A stretch of DNA of 64,000 nt from Chitinophaga eiseniae (GTDB lineage Bacteria > Bacteroidota > Bacteroidia > Chitinophagales > Chitinophagaceae): positions 1,443,719 to 1,507,718 of the forward strand of contig NZ_JABAHZ010000002.1 of assembly GCF_012641265.1 (NCBI RefSeq). Direction: 5' to 3'. Every line of letters starts with the position of its first letter. Position 1 is the stretch's first letter. The notes beneath the pieces were generated by a model. That model did not search any database and was not told the DNA's origin. It was given only the letters and a program-made list of their open reading frames with translations. Both the position numbers and the translations under genes were made by a program. Below, piece by piece: positions 17,161 to 26,902 of the stretch.

Positions 17161-18741
17161 TCAGTTTACCTTCAGCATAGGCCGTACCTGCTGTACAGGG
17201 CCGTTTTGGAACCGGGCATAATAAATGCCGCTGGGCAGGGACTGGGCATCAAAAGTAAACGTGTAAGTACCCGGTGTATGCACTTTATTCACAGGTACAC
17301 TGATCAGCCGGCCTGTAGTATCAAATACCTGGATCATAGTGTTGCCACTGCCGGTGATATAGGTAATGGTGGTAAAATTATTAAAAGGGTTGGGTGAATT
17401 GGTGATCAGCTTCTTATCGGTATTCAGATCTGGTAAGCCGGTAATGGTACCACAGGCTACCCCGCTGATCAGTGGCAGGCGCTGGTAATCCTTTTGCAGG
17501 ATGTTCTGCAAGGTGGTTTGATCCACGCAGAACCACTGCTCCAGGATAGAGGCGTAGATAGACCTGAAGTCATACTGCATGGGGATATTGTCAATCACCG
17601 TAGTGGTATCTGGTAAAGCCGGCGAATTACCCAGCACGCCCTGGTTAACATAATCTCCGAAAATAATCATAGGCGCAGCAGCACCGTGATCGGTACCCAT
17701 ACTGTAGTTGGATTTAATACGGCGTCCAAATTCAGAAAAGGTCATGCCCACTACGCGGCGGGAAGCATGCAGGCCTTTCAGGTCGTCCATAAAGGCTTTA
17801 ATGGCATCCGACAAGCCGCCCAACAGGTTCGCATGGCCTCCCTTGCTGGTATCGCCGCCTTCTGTTTGGTTGGCATGGGTGTCAAAGCCGCCAATGCTCA
17901 CCATATACAGCCTGGTTTTCAGTCCGCCGGCAATCAGCCGGGCAACGATCTTCAGCTGTTCTGCCAGGCCATTATTGGCCGGATAAGCGCCCTGGGTGGT
18001 CACTTTCTTGGCTGCAGCCAGAATTGATTGCTCATAGCTGTTGGTTTGCTTCGCAATCAGGCGGATATATTGCAATTCCTTTCCCCACTTGGTATTGGGA
18101 ACGGGATCTGTGACACCGTCTATCAGGTTGTAGAAGTCGGTAGCACTGGTAATGGCAATACCCATACTGGCGCCGGCGCCCTGGAAAGCGGGCGACACGA
18201 TAGAACCAATTTGTATGGCCAGCGGATCGGGGTTATCTGCGTTGGGATAACCATCCGGGAAACCAGGATACTGTGTATCGAGATAGCGGCCACCCCAGCC
18301 GGTAGTCAATATCTCATTGGAATCGGAACCGGTTAACCATATATCAGTAGCACGGAAATGGGAATAGTTGGGAGAAGGATAACCCACACTTTGCACAATG
18401 CTTACCTTTCCTTCATTGTACAGTTGTTGAATGCCGGTCATTGCCGGGTGCAGGCCGGATTTCAGGTAACTGTCCAGGCGAAGCACCTTACCTTCCTGGA
18501 TGGCGATATTAGTACGCGCCGCCTGGTATTTGCCATACACGTCGAGCGGAATGACCATATTCAAACCATCGTTGCCACCGGTCATCTGGATCATTACCAG
18601 TACGTGATCGTTATCTTTTGCACCTGTACTCAATGCGGTGAGCATAGGAGATGAGGCAAAGGCTTTAATGGAAAAACCATTGATCAGGGTAGGCAGGATA
18701 GCAGCTGGCGCTGTATATTTGAGGAAGTCTCTTCTTTTCAT
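17161..18741 (-). CDS. DUF1501 protein with T9SS C-terminal sorting domain
   Basis: This 526-residue protein starts MKRRDFLKYTAPAAILPTL, a twin-arginine-type leader. The DUF1501 body (residues ~45-430) belongs to the alkaline-phosphatase/sulfatase-like fold group (MIQMTGGNDGLNMVIPLD, SIGGFDTHANQTEGGDTSKG, FGRRIKSNYSMGTDHGAAAP). The last ~75 residues are a type A T9SS domain: NSPNPFNNFTTITYI, QVFDTTGRLI, SGIYYARFQNG, LKVN. The protein is therefore probably exported and then moved across the outer membrane by T9SS. It is the downstream partner of a DUF1800 gene 18 bp away, a known conserved pair whose biochemical function is not established. Confidence 0.93.
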   Translation of the reverse strand: MKRRDFLKYTAPAAILPTLINGFSIKAFASSPMLTALSTGAKDNDHVLVMIQMTGGNDGLNMVIPLDVYGKYQAARTNIAIQEGKVLRLDSYLKSGLHPAMTGIQQLYNEGKVSIVQSVGYPSPNYSHFRATDIWLTGSDSNEILTTGWGGRYLDTQYPGFPDGYPNADNPDPLAIQIGSIVSPAFQGAGASMGIAITSATDFYNLIDGVTDPVPNTKWGKELQYIRLIAKQTNSYEQSILAAAKKVTTQGAYPANNGLAEQLKIVARLIAGGLKTRLYMVSIGGFDTHANQTEGGDTSKGGHANLLGGLSDAIKAFMDDLKGLHASRRVVGMTFSEFGRRIKSNYSMGTDHGAAAPMIIFGDYVNQGVLGNSPALPDTTTVIDNIPMQYDFRSIYASILEQWFCVDQTTLQNILQKDYQRLPLISGVACGTITGLPDLNTDKKLITNSPNPFNNFTTITYITGSGNTMIQVFDTTGRLISVPVNKVHTPGTYTFTFDAQSLPSGIYYARFQNGPVQQVRPMLKVN

Positions 18742-18759
18742 AAAAAGGTTTTTCAGCTA

Positions 18760-20391
18760 TCAGGATAATTGATATTCCGACAGGTCCATAATGTATTTAT
18801 ACAGCGCCTGGAGGCGTCCTTGCACGTTGTCTTTTGCGGTAGCATCTCCGGGGTTGGCGATATAGGCGTTCCATGCCTGGGTCCAGTAATAGTTACTGTC
18901 CGGGCTTTGACCAAAGAGTAGTATCGTATTCTTCAAAAAATCTTTCACTTTATCGGAAACGCCTACACGATACAGCAGGTCCAGCGAGTCGCTGATCAGG
19001 GCCACCGGATCCTCCGGATGCGGCAGCCTCGCGGCAAAGGCCAGGGTATCTATGCGTAATCCGCCCACGCCGCCACTGCTCACTAATCCATCGCTCAGGC
19101 GGTTGCGTTTGGGCAAGGTATCAGTATTGATCCAGAGTTCATGAAAGGCTGGCTCCTGGTAGTAAGCTTCCCATCCGGCTACCAGCGGGGGATCTCCAAA
19201 GTTTTGCAGCATAGCGGCAGCCCTGTCGTGTATAAAGGCCCAGGCCTTGTATTGCGACGTATAGTCGCTCGGGATAGCAATCCCATATTCCCGGCAAATG
19301 CCTGCACAGAAATCGGCCGGACTCTTAATAAGGCAGGCCATATTAGCCGGATCAAAGAAATGCTCACTGGTAAAGAGTGCATTCAGCGTTACTTTGATAT
19401 CGTAAAGACTGCTGCGGAGGATATCTGCCAATGGCGCAATCACATTGGTTTCTGTGGCCTGATCTATATCGTAGTATACAAAGAACCGGTAAAGCTTGCG
19501 GCAAATAAATTTCGCTACTTCCGGTTGCAAAAAAATAATGTTGAGTAAATCATCCACCTCTGTAGCGCCATCAGGGCCTGTTTTTCCGGAGATGACTTTA
19601 TTGGAATAAAAGCTGGAAAACTGTTTATTGGTGATATCGTGTTGGGTGGTATCAAACAGGCTCACAATATTGGTTCTATCTACCCGGAACCCGGTGAGTA
19701 CGCGGGCAGTCGCTCTCACATCATCTTCCGTATAATGAGAATCCGGACCTTTACCTACCGTGAAAAGCTCATGTAATTCCCGGGCATAGTTTTCATCGGC
19801 GGCGCCTTTTGAATTGAGATACCCGTTGAGATATACCAGCATGGCCGGATCCAGGGTAATAGCTTTGGTAAGCGCTTTAAAATTACCTAATCCATGTTTG
19901 CGTAACGTGAGATTGTATTGGTAAGTAAAGCGGCTATCATTCACCATGCTTGTTTCCGTTACAAAATGATTATGCCAGAACAGCACCATCTTTTCGTGTA
20001 TGCTGGCGGGTTGGTTAATCATCTGACCTGTCCACCACGCTTTATAGGAAGCTATTCTTTTCCTTTCCAGCATTTCATCTCCCATGGCGGCTCTTACCCA
20101 GGTAGCGCCGGGTGCTACACCGGTATCGTCTACCCCATAGTTATTCACCGGAGGGGCAGGATCTGCCTGTGGGGTAAGCAACGTATCAACGGCCTGCTGC
20201 ATAGACAGGTTTTTGAAAGTGTTGATATTGTCGGGGGAAACGCCGAAGAGGGTACGTTTCAATAAATGTATCTGCTGTAAAGGTCCCCAGGCGCCAGTAT
20301 AAGGCGCAAGGCCAGTTCTGGTACGGGCAAATGAGGTAACGTTCCGCACAGCGCGGTCAGGAGATAAGGTTAGGAATTGTCTGCGATCCAT
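18760..20391 (-). CDS. DUF1800-family protein
   Basis: The 543-residue protein matches DUF1800 across its length: HLLKRTLFGVSPDNINTF at the start, KMVLFWHNHFVTET, NGYLNSKGAADENYARELHELFTVG and RVLTGFRVDR. It begins MDRRQFLTLSP without an obvious cleavable signal, and has no sorting domain of its own. DUF1800 and DUF1501 genes occur as adjacent pairs in many environmental Bacteroidota and other phyla; their shared role is unknown. The downstream DUF1501 gene follows after 18 bp, so they are co-transcribed. Confidence 0.93.
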   Translation of the reverse strand: MDRRQFLTLSPDRAVRNVTSFARTRTGLAPYTGAWGPLQQIHLLKRTLFGVSPDNINTFKNLSMQQAVDTLLTPQADPAPPVNNYGVDDTGVAPGATWVRAAMGDEMLERKRIASYKAWWTGQMINQPASIHEKMVLFWHNHFVTETSMVNDSRFTYQYNLTLRKHGLGNFKALTKAITLDPAMLVYLNGYLNSKGAADENYARELHELFTVGKGPDSHYTEDDVRATARVLTGFRVDRTNIVSLFDTTQHDITNKQFSSFYSNKVISGKTGPDGATEVDDLLNIIFLQPEVAKFICRKLYRFFVYYDIDQATETNVIAPLADILRSSLYDIKVTLNALFTSEHFFDPANMACLIKSPADFCAGICREYGIAIPSDYTSQYKAWAFIHDRAAAMLQNFGDPPLVAGWEAYYQEPAFHELWINTDTLPKRNRLSDGLVSSGGVGGLRIDTLAFAARLPHPEDPVALISDSLDLLYRVGVSDKVKDFLKNTILLFGQSPDSNYYWTQAWNAYIANPGDATAKDNVQGRLQALYKYIMDLSEYQLS

Positions 20392-21062
20392 AAAACGATA
20401 TGGTTGATGGCCAGGCGACCGATTATGGATCCAAATTAGTAAAAAGTTTAATCTAATTAAAGAGAATGCAGGATTATATTATTCGTAATTCTCATTTTGA
20501 TAGTTTATGAAAAGAAATGATACTTGGGTTATCATTTTGTTTAAATCGTATATTGTTAATATACAACTATTTACGAAAAGATTTTTTGGCTTCGCAATGA
20601 AAAAATACCTACATTTGAAAATGTCTGCGGGTAGTCGTACCCGTAGACAAAAAACACCAGGTAGGCTGCCGCCACTTTCCACAGATAGGCAGCCCCTGGT
20701 TTATTTGAATCTTAACAGAAACAAATGAGATATAATAATTTGTCGGCCCCAATGCCGTCCACGAACCTTCGCAAGTATATTTCAGGCAGTCAACTTTATC
20801 TGCCTGATCATAATTGTTACCTTTCTCATAGTCCATAGTATATCAACCGTGATACGTAAAAGGTCATGTTGATCTTCCACCTCTCAATATTTTACCGGTA
20901 TCTCACCGGTACAGGAAATCTATTTTTATCTCGATAATCCTGTTTACAAAAATCTATCTCGGTAATCAATTTGAATATGTATAACTAATTGATTGTTAAC
21001 ATGTAAATATACTACAAAATTAATAACGTTATACATTTTTGTAAATTTTTAACCCACAAAAA
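20392..21062. other. Long AT-rich intergenic region upstream of the HTH gene
   Basis: No convincing gene lies in this 671-bp stretch; the short frames on both strands lack family signals. It holds a hairpin at 20623-20648 (arms GTCTGCGGGTA and TACCCGTAGAC, one mismatch, 4-nt loop) without a T-run on either side. It also holds the operator-like repeats at 20893-20967. Promoters for the DUF1800 and HTH genes must also lie here. Confidence 0.55.
20893..20967. promoter_or_regulatory. Operator-like repeats upstream of the HTH gene
   Basis: A perfect palindrome TACCGGTA (20893-20900) is followed by ACCGGTA (20905-20911). Two direct copies, ATCTCGATAATC (20928-20939) and ATCTCGGTAATC (20956-20967), differ in one base and are 28 bp apart. 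The array ends 95 bp before the HTH start codon and may bind that protein or another regulator. Confidence 0.4.
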
Positions 21063-21317
21063 ATGCATACATCAGAAATCCTGGAAATAATCAGAACAAC
21101 ACACGAATTATCAAAACAAGAAATGAGTAATCTGCTGGGCATTCCGGGTAAACGATATGCCCGCTACGAAAGCGGAGTATTAATACCCGACGACTTTTTT
21201 TATGAACGAATGGAAACACTATATGGTATCGACATGCGGCAATCCAACATTGTTTTCACGCACCCCGAAAAGCTGAAACCTGCTGTATATGAGCAATTGC
21301 GCCAGTTGTTATTGTAA
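21063..21317 (+). CDS. Small helix-turn-helix (XRE-like) DNA-binding protein
   Basis: This 84-residue protein has an XRE/Cro-type fold at residues 3-58: EILEIIRTTHELSKQEMSNL as helices 1-2 and LLGIPGKRYARYESGVLIP as the recognition helix and following turn. The C-terminal ~25 residues (VFTHPEKLKPAVYEQLRQLL) may form a dimer helix. It is followed by a strong terminator, so it is monocistronic. Repeats in the long upstream region could be its own operator. It sits just before an ECF sigma cassette, but nothing shows a functional link. Confidence 0.75.
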   Translation: MHTSEILEIIRTTHELSKQEMSNLLGIPGKRYARYESGVLIPDDFFYERMETLYGIDMRQSNIVFTHPEKLKPAVYEQLRQLLL

Positions 21318-21337
21318 CGCAGGCACGCAAAAAAATG

Positions 21338-21368
21338 AGGCCGGTAGCTTTTACCGGCCTTATTTTTT
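21338..21368 (+). terminator. Rho-independent terminator of the HTH gene
   Basis: The perfect 9-bp stem AGGCCGGTA/TACCGGCCT with a 5-nt loop is followed by TATTTTTT. Confidence 0.9.
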
Positions 21369-21396
21369 AAATTAGCAGCAGACTAACGGAGGAATA

Positions 21397-21969
21397 TTGG
21401 ACAGCAACAGGTTTCATATTGACACAGCAACACTTGTTAATATAGCAGAAGGCAGCGAAGAAGCATTCAGGCACTTGTTCTTTGCGGTGCTTCCATGGCT
21501 GAATCCCTATGTGAGGAAAGTAATAAGGGACCCCGATAGCGTAGAGGAAGTGATACAGGAAACATTCATCCGTATCTGGATCAGCCGGGATAAATTACCT
21601 GGTATCGAAAACCTACGGGCCTGGATCCTGCGCGTGGCCAGCAACGAGTGCTTTACCTGGTTTCATAAACAGGCCACCGCCCGTATGACAACAGCTCTCC
21701 CTGAGTCTTTCCCAGAAGCTACTGTTAACGAGGTAGAAGAATTAGTAGCCAGCAGGGAAACGCTTCATCTCATCAAAAAAGCAGTAGACCAGCTGCCTCC
21801 CCAGCGCCGCAAAATATACCTCATGAGCCGGGAACAGGGCCTCAAAACGCAGGAAATAGCAGATCAATTACAGCTATCACAGAGCTATGTGAAAAATACA
21901 CTGAGTGCAGCCCTCAGTAATATCAGGGAGTTTCTGCTGGCTGCCGGCAAGTCGATCCCATTCCTGTAA
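21397..21969 (+). CDS. ECF-type RNA polymerase sigma factor (FecI-like)
   Basis: The 190-residue protein has sigma region 2 (LFFAVLPWLNPYVRKVIRD, VEEVIQETFIRIWISRD) and region 4 (LPPQRRKIYLMSREQGL, IADQLQLSQSYVKNTLSAAL) and no other domain. The start is TTG (TTGGACAGC) preceded by GGAGG four bases upstream, one of the few clear Shine-Dalgarno sequences in the window. It is followed by a FecR-like anti-sigma gene, then SusC and SusD. This is the standard trans-envelope signalling order, in which the transporter reports ligand binding and the sigma factor turns on its own uptake locus. Confidence 0.93.
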   Translation: MDSNRFHIDTATLVNIAEGSEEAFRHLFFAVLPWLNPYVRKVIRDPDSVEEVIQETFIRIWISRDKLPGIENLRAWILRVASNECFTWFHKQATARMTTALPESFPEATVNEVEELVASRETLHLIKKAVDQLPPQRRKIYLMSREQGLKTQEIADQLQLSQSYVKNTLSAALSNIREFLLAAGKSIPFL

Positions 21970-21980
21970 TCGTAGTCGTT

Positions 21981-22003
21981 AAAAAAAATTTTTGCCCGGA
22001 TAG
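21981..22003 (+). promoter_or_regulatory. A-tract/T-tract element between sigma and anti-sigma genes (locus 1)
   Basis: AAAAAAAATTTTT is followed by GCCCGGATAG. It starts 11 bases after the sigma stop and lies about 88 bp before the FecR start. A near copy occupies the same place in the second sigma/FecR locus (41916-41939), so it is unlikely to be chance. A promoter, attenuator or protein-binding bend is possible. Confidence 0.5.
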
Positions 22004-22090
22004 GTACCATTTTCCTTTTTTCCATTCTTACTTATATAGCGCTGCCTGCAGCGTACCTGTAATGCTAACGACTACGTTTGAAAACCATAT

Positions 22091-23260
22091 ATGCAAGAGC
22101 GAATATTCTTTTTGATAAAAAAGAGTCAGGATACTGTGCTCACAGCGGACGAAGAGAAAGAACTGCATGCGTTCTTTTTAAATGAAGCCAACCGTGAAGC
22201 CTTTAACCAGGAAATGCAGAAAAATGCGGATGCCTTAACCGGGGAATGGGTGGATAAGGAACAGTGGGAACCGGTATTACAACAGGTATTGAATGCCGAT
22301 GGTCGCACCACCGGCAAAGTAATACCCCTGGATCCTGCCCGGAGAAAGCATGTCCGCAATTGGTGGAAGTATGCGGCCGCTGCAGCGGTAGTGGCAGTTG
22401 CAGCAGGCGTGTGGCTGAACAAACATCCGTCAACACCGCCAGTAAAGCCTGTTGTGGCCTCGGCCACTGCGCCTGCCGCCAACAAATCCATCCTGCGCAT
22501 GGGCAATGGAAAAACAATCGTGCTTTCCGATGCCGGCAACGGAGTAGTATCCCAACACGGCAACATGAGCATTGTGAAGCTGGATAGCGGGCTGCTGGCC
22601 TTCAGAGGAACAGAAAATAGCGGGGAAGCTACCCTCAATACATTGGTCACACCAAAAGGGGGACAATACAGCATTATTCTCCCCGATGGAAGTAAGGTAT
22701 GGATAAACGCCGCAAGCGAATTGACTTTCCCCTCTTCCTTCAACAGCCGGGAAAGAACAGTAACGCTTTCTGGTGAAGCCTATTTTGAGGTAACAGGTAC
22801 GGCCGATCATCCATTTGTTGTAAACACCAGGAATCAGCGGGTACAGGTATTGGGCACCAGCTTCAACATTAGCGGCTATGCAGATGAACCGATGATCAGT
22901 ACCACACTGATTACGGGAAAAGTGAAAGTAAGTGCGGGTAATAAATCAGCTGTACTGCTGCCAGGTCAGCAATTGCAGCATAACAGCAACAGCTGGCAGG
23001 TACTGCAAAATGCCGATACCGACGCAGCCATGGCCTGGAAGAACGGTTACTTCTCCTTTAATAAAGCAGATATCAGCACCGTCATGAGGGAGCTTGAAAG
23101 ATGGTATGATATAAATACGATCAATGAAATAAAAACCAATTCACATCAGTTCGTAGGAGAAATACCGAAGAGCGTAACGCTGAAGGAAGCTATGGAGATT
23201 TTAAAACGCAGTGGAATAAACTACACCATCAAGGGCAGAACAGTAATTATCACAGACTAG
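22091..23260 (+). CDS. FecR-family anti-sigma factor
   Basis: This 389-residue protein has a cytosolic N-terminal part that should bind the sigma factor, and a single membrane segment at about residues 91-109 (WWKYAAAAAVVAVAAGVWL). Next is the periplasmic FecR domain (VTPKGGQYSIILPDGSKVWI, LSGEAYFEVTG, VQVLGTSFNISGY). The C-terminal DUF4974 domain (FSFNKADISTVMRELERWYD, LKEAMEILKRSGINYTI) should contact the STN domain of the SusC partner. The gene is 121 bp after the sigma gene and is followed by a terminator before SusC. Confidence 0.93.
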   Translation: MQERIFFLIKKSQDTVLTADEEKELHAFFLNEANREAFNQEMQKNADALTGEWVDKEQWEPVLQQVLNADGRTTGKVIPLDPARRKHVRNWWKYAAAAAVVAVAAGVWLNKHPSTPPVKPVVASATAPAANKSILRMGNGKTIVLSDAGNGVVSQHGNMSIVKLDSGLLAFRGTENSGEATLNTLVTPKGGQYSIILPDGSKVWINAASELTFPSSFNSRERTVTLSGEAYFEVTGTADHPFVVNTRNQRVQVLGTSFNISGYADEPMISTTLITGKVKVSAGNKSAVLLPGQQLQHNSNSWQVLQNADTDAAMAWKNGYFSFNKADISTVMRELERWYDINTINEIKTNSHQFVGEIPKSVTLKEAMEILKRSGINYTIKGRTVIITD

Positions 23261-23404
23261 GGAAATTACCAGCCAATACACAACGATACTGTTACAACCA
23301 ATGCTAAATCGTACACCAGCCATAATAAATCAACCAAAAACCAACCATTCAGTATCATGAAAAAAAACAGCACTTAAACAACAACGCAACACCTAAAACG
23401 CAAA

Positions 23405-23437
23405 AACAGAAGCGGTTGCAACGCTTCTGTTTGTTTA
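23405..23437 (+). terminator. Terminator between fecR-like and susC-like genes
   Basis: The perfect 10-bp stem AACAGAAGCG/CGCTTCTGTT has a 7-nt loop and is followed by TGTTTATT. It separates the regulatory genes from the transporter genes, so susC must have its own promoter or depend on read-through. Confidence 0.8.
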
Positions 23438-23501
23438 TTCGGGTTCGTCGATAACCATCCGACCAAGAACGCTTATCTCTTCACCCTAACAAGACAAATT
23501 T

Positions 23502-26500
23502 ATGCAATTAACAAATTGCTACCGGCATTTTTTTGCCCGTTCCCTACTTAAAAAAACGATGCTCATTATGAAGATCAATTTCTTCCTGATCCTGGTAATG
23601 TGTTTGCATGTGAGCGCTAAAAGTCTGTCACAGGATATTTCCATATCCGCTAAAGAGGCACCCCTGGAACAGGTGCTCGCCAACATCAAAAAGCAAAGCA
23701 ATTACCATTTCTTTTACGATGCACAACAGCTGAAAGCCGCACTGCCGGTAACTTCCAGGTTGCAGAAAACATCACTGAAAAAAGCGATGGAATCCGTAAT
23801 GGAAGGACAGCCACTTACCTGGTATATCGATGATGAACACAAATTGGTGACTATCGGGTATCCACCCGCCAACACCGTTTTTGCAGTGCCTCTTGTAAAT
23901 GGTGGCATCAACGGGGTGGTAACAGATGAAAAGGGGAAACCCGTACCTGGGGCTACTGTTAGCATTAAGCCTTTCAATAAAGGGATGGCTACCAATGAAG
24001 AAGGCAAATTCAGCTTTCAGAACCTGCCATCCGGAGAGTACCAGGTAACGGTCACCTTTATAGGTTATGGTACTTATCAACACAACGTGCGTGTTAGCAA
24101 TCGTGTGGAAACAATCAGCGTGTCGTTGAAGCCAGCCCTTACAGAACTTAACGCCTCTGTTATCATTGGCTATGGTACTACCACGCAGCGGGTGAAAACA
24201 GAATCCATGGCCACGCTGAAGTCGGACGAACTCACGCAGAACCATGCCAGTGCATCCGTTTCAGATATGCTGGTGGGCCGTTTGCCAGGTCTCTATTCTC
24301 TGAAATCCGGCGGTGCCCCTGGCTCCGGTAGCAACCTGTTTGTACGTGGACTTAGCACCTTTAATAACTCTACGCCCCTGATCGTGATTGATGGCATACC
24401 GGACAGAAGATTGGACGATTTGAATGCAAATGACATCGAAACCATCTCCGTGCTGAAAGATGCATCTGCCATATCGGTATATGGAGCACGCGCAGCAAAT
24501 GGCGTAATATTGGTTACCACCAAAAAAGGGAGCCTGGGTAAATCAACGATCACATTCACTGCCAATGCCATCAACCAGCGCCCCACCCAGTATTACAAAC
24601 AAATGAATTCGTATGATTATGCCAACCTGTATAATGAGGCACTGAAGAATGAAAATGTTTTTAATCCTGGCCAGGGGATGGGATTCTCTGATGAGATGCT
24701 GCAGAAGTATAAGGATGGAACTGATCCCGATCAATATCCAAATACAAACTGGGTAGATGAGATTCTGGCAAAGTCCCTCTGGCAGCAGAACTACAACCTG
24801 GCTATCTCCGGAGGCGCTGAAAAGATCCGCTATTATCTCTCTGGAGGCTATACAAAAAATAATGGCCTGGTGAACGTAGAAGGTTACAAACGCTACAATC
24901 TGCGCAGCAACCTGGATGCAAACATCACACGCGATCTGAAGGTATCCCTGAACGTCAGTGGTTCATTCAGTAATACCGATGGAGAGGCGGTGTATAGTAC
25001 GGAGTATGTTATTGATAATCTTTATGGTACGCCACCCACCCGCGTAAACAGGTATTCCAACGGCTTATATGCTTATGTACCGGAGCAACGCGGCAATGCC
25101 TACCTGCAATCAATCGGGCAATCGGGCTATTGGTTTACCAATACCAATATCTTCAACTCCGTGGTTACACTACAGTACGACCTGCCTTTTATCAAAGGAC
25201 TATCCCTGAAAGGAAATGCGGCTTATGATAAACTGTATACTTTCGGTAAACGTTTTGCCACACCATTTGATATGTACGCTATCAGTTCCTCCGGCAGCTA
25301 TACCAAGGTAGCAGCTTATCCAACAGAACCTTACCTAAGAGAGTACTTCACACAAACCCAGGGCGTTACGCTGGAAGGTGGCTTGCAGTACGATAACAGG
25401 TTCGGCAAGCATAATGTATCGGGTACGCTGTTGTATACCCAAACAAATGGGAAGTCTGATAACTTCAATACCCAGCGGAATGGATTTGTTTCTTCCAGTT
25501 TGTCAGAACTGAATCTCGGCGACCCCACAAGGGTAAGCAATGCTGGTTCTGCTACACAGAATGCCAGGAGAGGCCTGGTAGGAAGGGTGAATTATAATTT
25601 CGATTCCCGCTACCTGTTTCAATTCAACTTCCGCTACGATGGCTCTGATATCTTTCCTCCGGATCATCGCTTCGGATTCTTCCCCTCTTTTTCCGCCGGC
25701 TGGGTAATGTCGGATGAACCATTTATGCAGGGAATTGCCGACAAGATCGATTTTCTTAAACTACGCGCTTCATGGGGCCAACTGGGTAATGACCGGGTAA
25801 GTCCATATCAATTCCTCACTACCTATAACCTGGGAAATATGCCTGGTTATTCGCTGGGAGGGGCTTCTCCGGTATATTATCAGACACTCAGCCCCAGTGT
25901 ATTGCCCAACCCGGTATTTACCTGGGAACGCGCCAATATTTCCAATGTAGGCCTGGAAATGCATATTAAGCGCGACCTGCTGACCATAGAAGCGGATTAC
26001 TTCTACAAACGCACCAAAGATATCCTTGCGCCACCCGCAGCACAGGTGCCCTCCGTAATCGGTATCGGTCTACCCTCCACCAACGATGGTATTGTAGACA
26101 CCAGGGGAATAGAGCTAAACCTGACGCACACGATGCATTTCGGCAAATTCAGCTACTATGTATCACCAAACATAACATTCGCAAAAAACAGAGTTATCCA
26201 CTATCCTGAATCACAAAGTATTCCCGACTGGCAAAAGGTAAGTGGAAAATCTATCGGCTATTTCTATAATACGGTAGGCCAGAATAACCTGGGATATTTG
26301 TCCGACGGACTTTACCAATCGAACGATGAAGTAACTAAAGGACCTACGCCACTATACCCGGATACAAAGGCGGGAGATATACGCTACAAGGATGTGGATG
26401 GTGATGGTAAGATCACGGCGGCCGACCAGGTGCTGATCGGCGCCGGGCTTTTCCCGAAAATTCAGTACGGTATTCGTTTCGGCGCAAAGTATAGTGGACT

Positions 26501-26891
26501 GGAACTAAATGTACTCCTTCAGGGAGCAGGGGATGTGAAAGGATATGCCTATATCAGTTTGCCCGCTACAACAGCCAAACTTGACAGATGGACGCCTGAA
26601 AATCCAGGTGCATCCTGGCCCCGCTTGTGGTATAACAACCAGAACAACCAGGAAACTTCTGATTACTGGCTGCGCAATACGGCATATCTGCGCGTAAAGA
26701 ATATAGAATTAGCTTATTCACTGCCACAAAGTATGCTGAAGCCTGTTCACGCCAATGCGCTAAGAATCTTCCTGACAGCCAACAACGTATACACCTTCAC
26801 CCACTTCAAACTATTTGATCCGGAAAGTGCAGGACAGGTACGGGATCCACTGATGAAGTCATATACAGCGGGTATTTCTTTGCAATTCTAA
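23502..26891 (+). CDS. SusC/RagA-family transporter with STN signalling domain
   Basis: This 1129-residue protein starts MQLTNCYRHFFARSLLKKTM, the long leader typical of FecR-linked SusC proteins. The signal segment follows (INFFLILVMCLHVSAKSLSQ). The STN domain covers residues ~45-120 (APLEQVLANIKKQSNYHFFY) and receives or passes the signal to FecR. Then come CarboxypepD_reg-like (GVVTDEKGKPVPGATVSI), plug (DMLVGRLPGLYSLKSGGAPG, PLIVIDGIPDRRLDDLNAND, YGARAANGVILVTTKKG) and a barrel ending TAGISLQF. It is preceded by sigma/FecR genes and followed 11 bp later by SusD. The substrate is unknown. Confidence 0.96.
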   Translation: MQLTNCYRHFFARSLLKKTMLIMKINFFLILVMCLHVSAKSLSQDISISAKEAPLEQVLANIKKQSNYHFFYDAQQLKAALPVTSRLQKTSLKKAMESVMEGQPLTWYIDDEHKLVTIGYPPANTVFAVPLVNGGINGVVTDEKGKPVPGATVSIKPFNKGMATNEEGKFSFQNLPSGEYQVTVTFIGYGTYQHNVRVSNRVETISVSLKPALTELNASVIIGYGTTTQRVKTESMATLKSDELTQNHASASVSDMLVGRLPGLYSLKSGGAPGSGSNLFVRGLSTFNNSTPLIVIDGIPDRRLDDLNANDIETISVLKDASAISVYGARAANGVILVTTKKGSLGKSTITFTANAINQRPTQYYKQMNSYDYANLYNEALKNENVFNPGQGMGFSDEMLQKYKDGTDPDQYPNTNWVDEILAKSLWQQNYNLAISGGAEKIRYYLSGGYTKNNGLVNVEGYKRYNLRSNLDANITRDLKVSLNVSGSFSNTDGEAVYSTEYVIDNLYGTPPTRVNRYSNGLYAYVPEQRGNAYLQSIGQSGYWFTNTNIFNSVVTLQYDLPFIKGLSLKGNAAYDKLYTFGKRFATPFDMYAISSSGSYTKVAAYPTEPYLREYFTQTQGVTLEGGLQYDNRFGKHNVSGTLLYTQTNGKSDNFNTQRNGFVSSSLSELNLGDPTRVSNAGSATQNARRGLVGRVNYNFDSRYLFQFNFRYDGSDIFPPDHRFGFFPSFSAGWVMSDEPFMQGIADKIDFLKLRASWGQLGNDRVSPYQFLTTYNLGNMPGYSLGGASPVYYQTLSPSVLPNPVFTWERANISNVGLEMHIKRDLLTIEADYFYKRTKDILAPPAAQVPSVIGIGLPSTNDGIVDTRGIELNLTHTMHFGKFSYYVSPNITFAKNRVIHYPESQSIPDWQKVSGKSIGYFYNTVGQNNLGYLSDGLYQSNDEVTKGPTPLYPDTKAGDIRYKDVDGDGKITAADQVLIGAGLFPKIQYGIRFGAKYSGLELNVLLQGAGDVKGYAYISLPATTAKLDRWTPENPGASWPRLWYNNQNNQETSDYWLRNTAYLRVKNIELAYSLPQSMLKPVHANALRIFLTANNVYTFTHFKLFDPESAGQVRDPLMKSYTAGISLQF

Positions 26892-26902
26892 TCTGAACCG
26901 AC

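Noticed and set aside
20623..20648. Hairpin considered as a terminator
   Set aside because: There is no T-run after the stem on either strand, and no gene ends nearby.
20507..20836. Two overlapping short frames on opposite strands upstream of the HTH gene
   Set aside because: No family resemblance and no start context; they share the hairpin at 20623-20648 and are probably chance.
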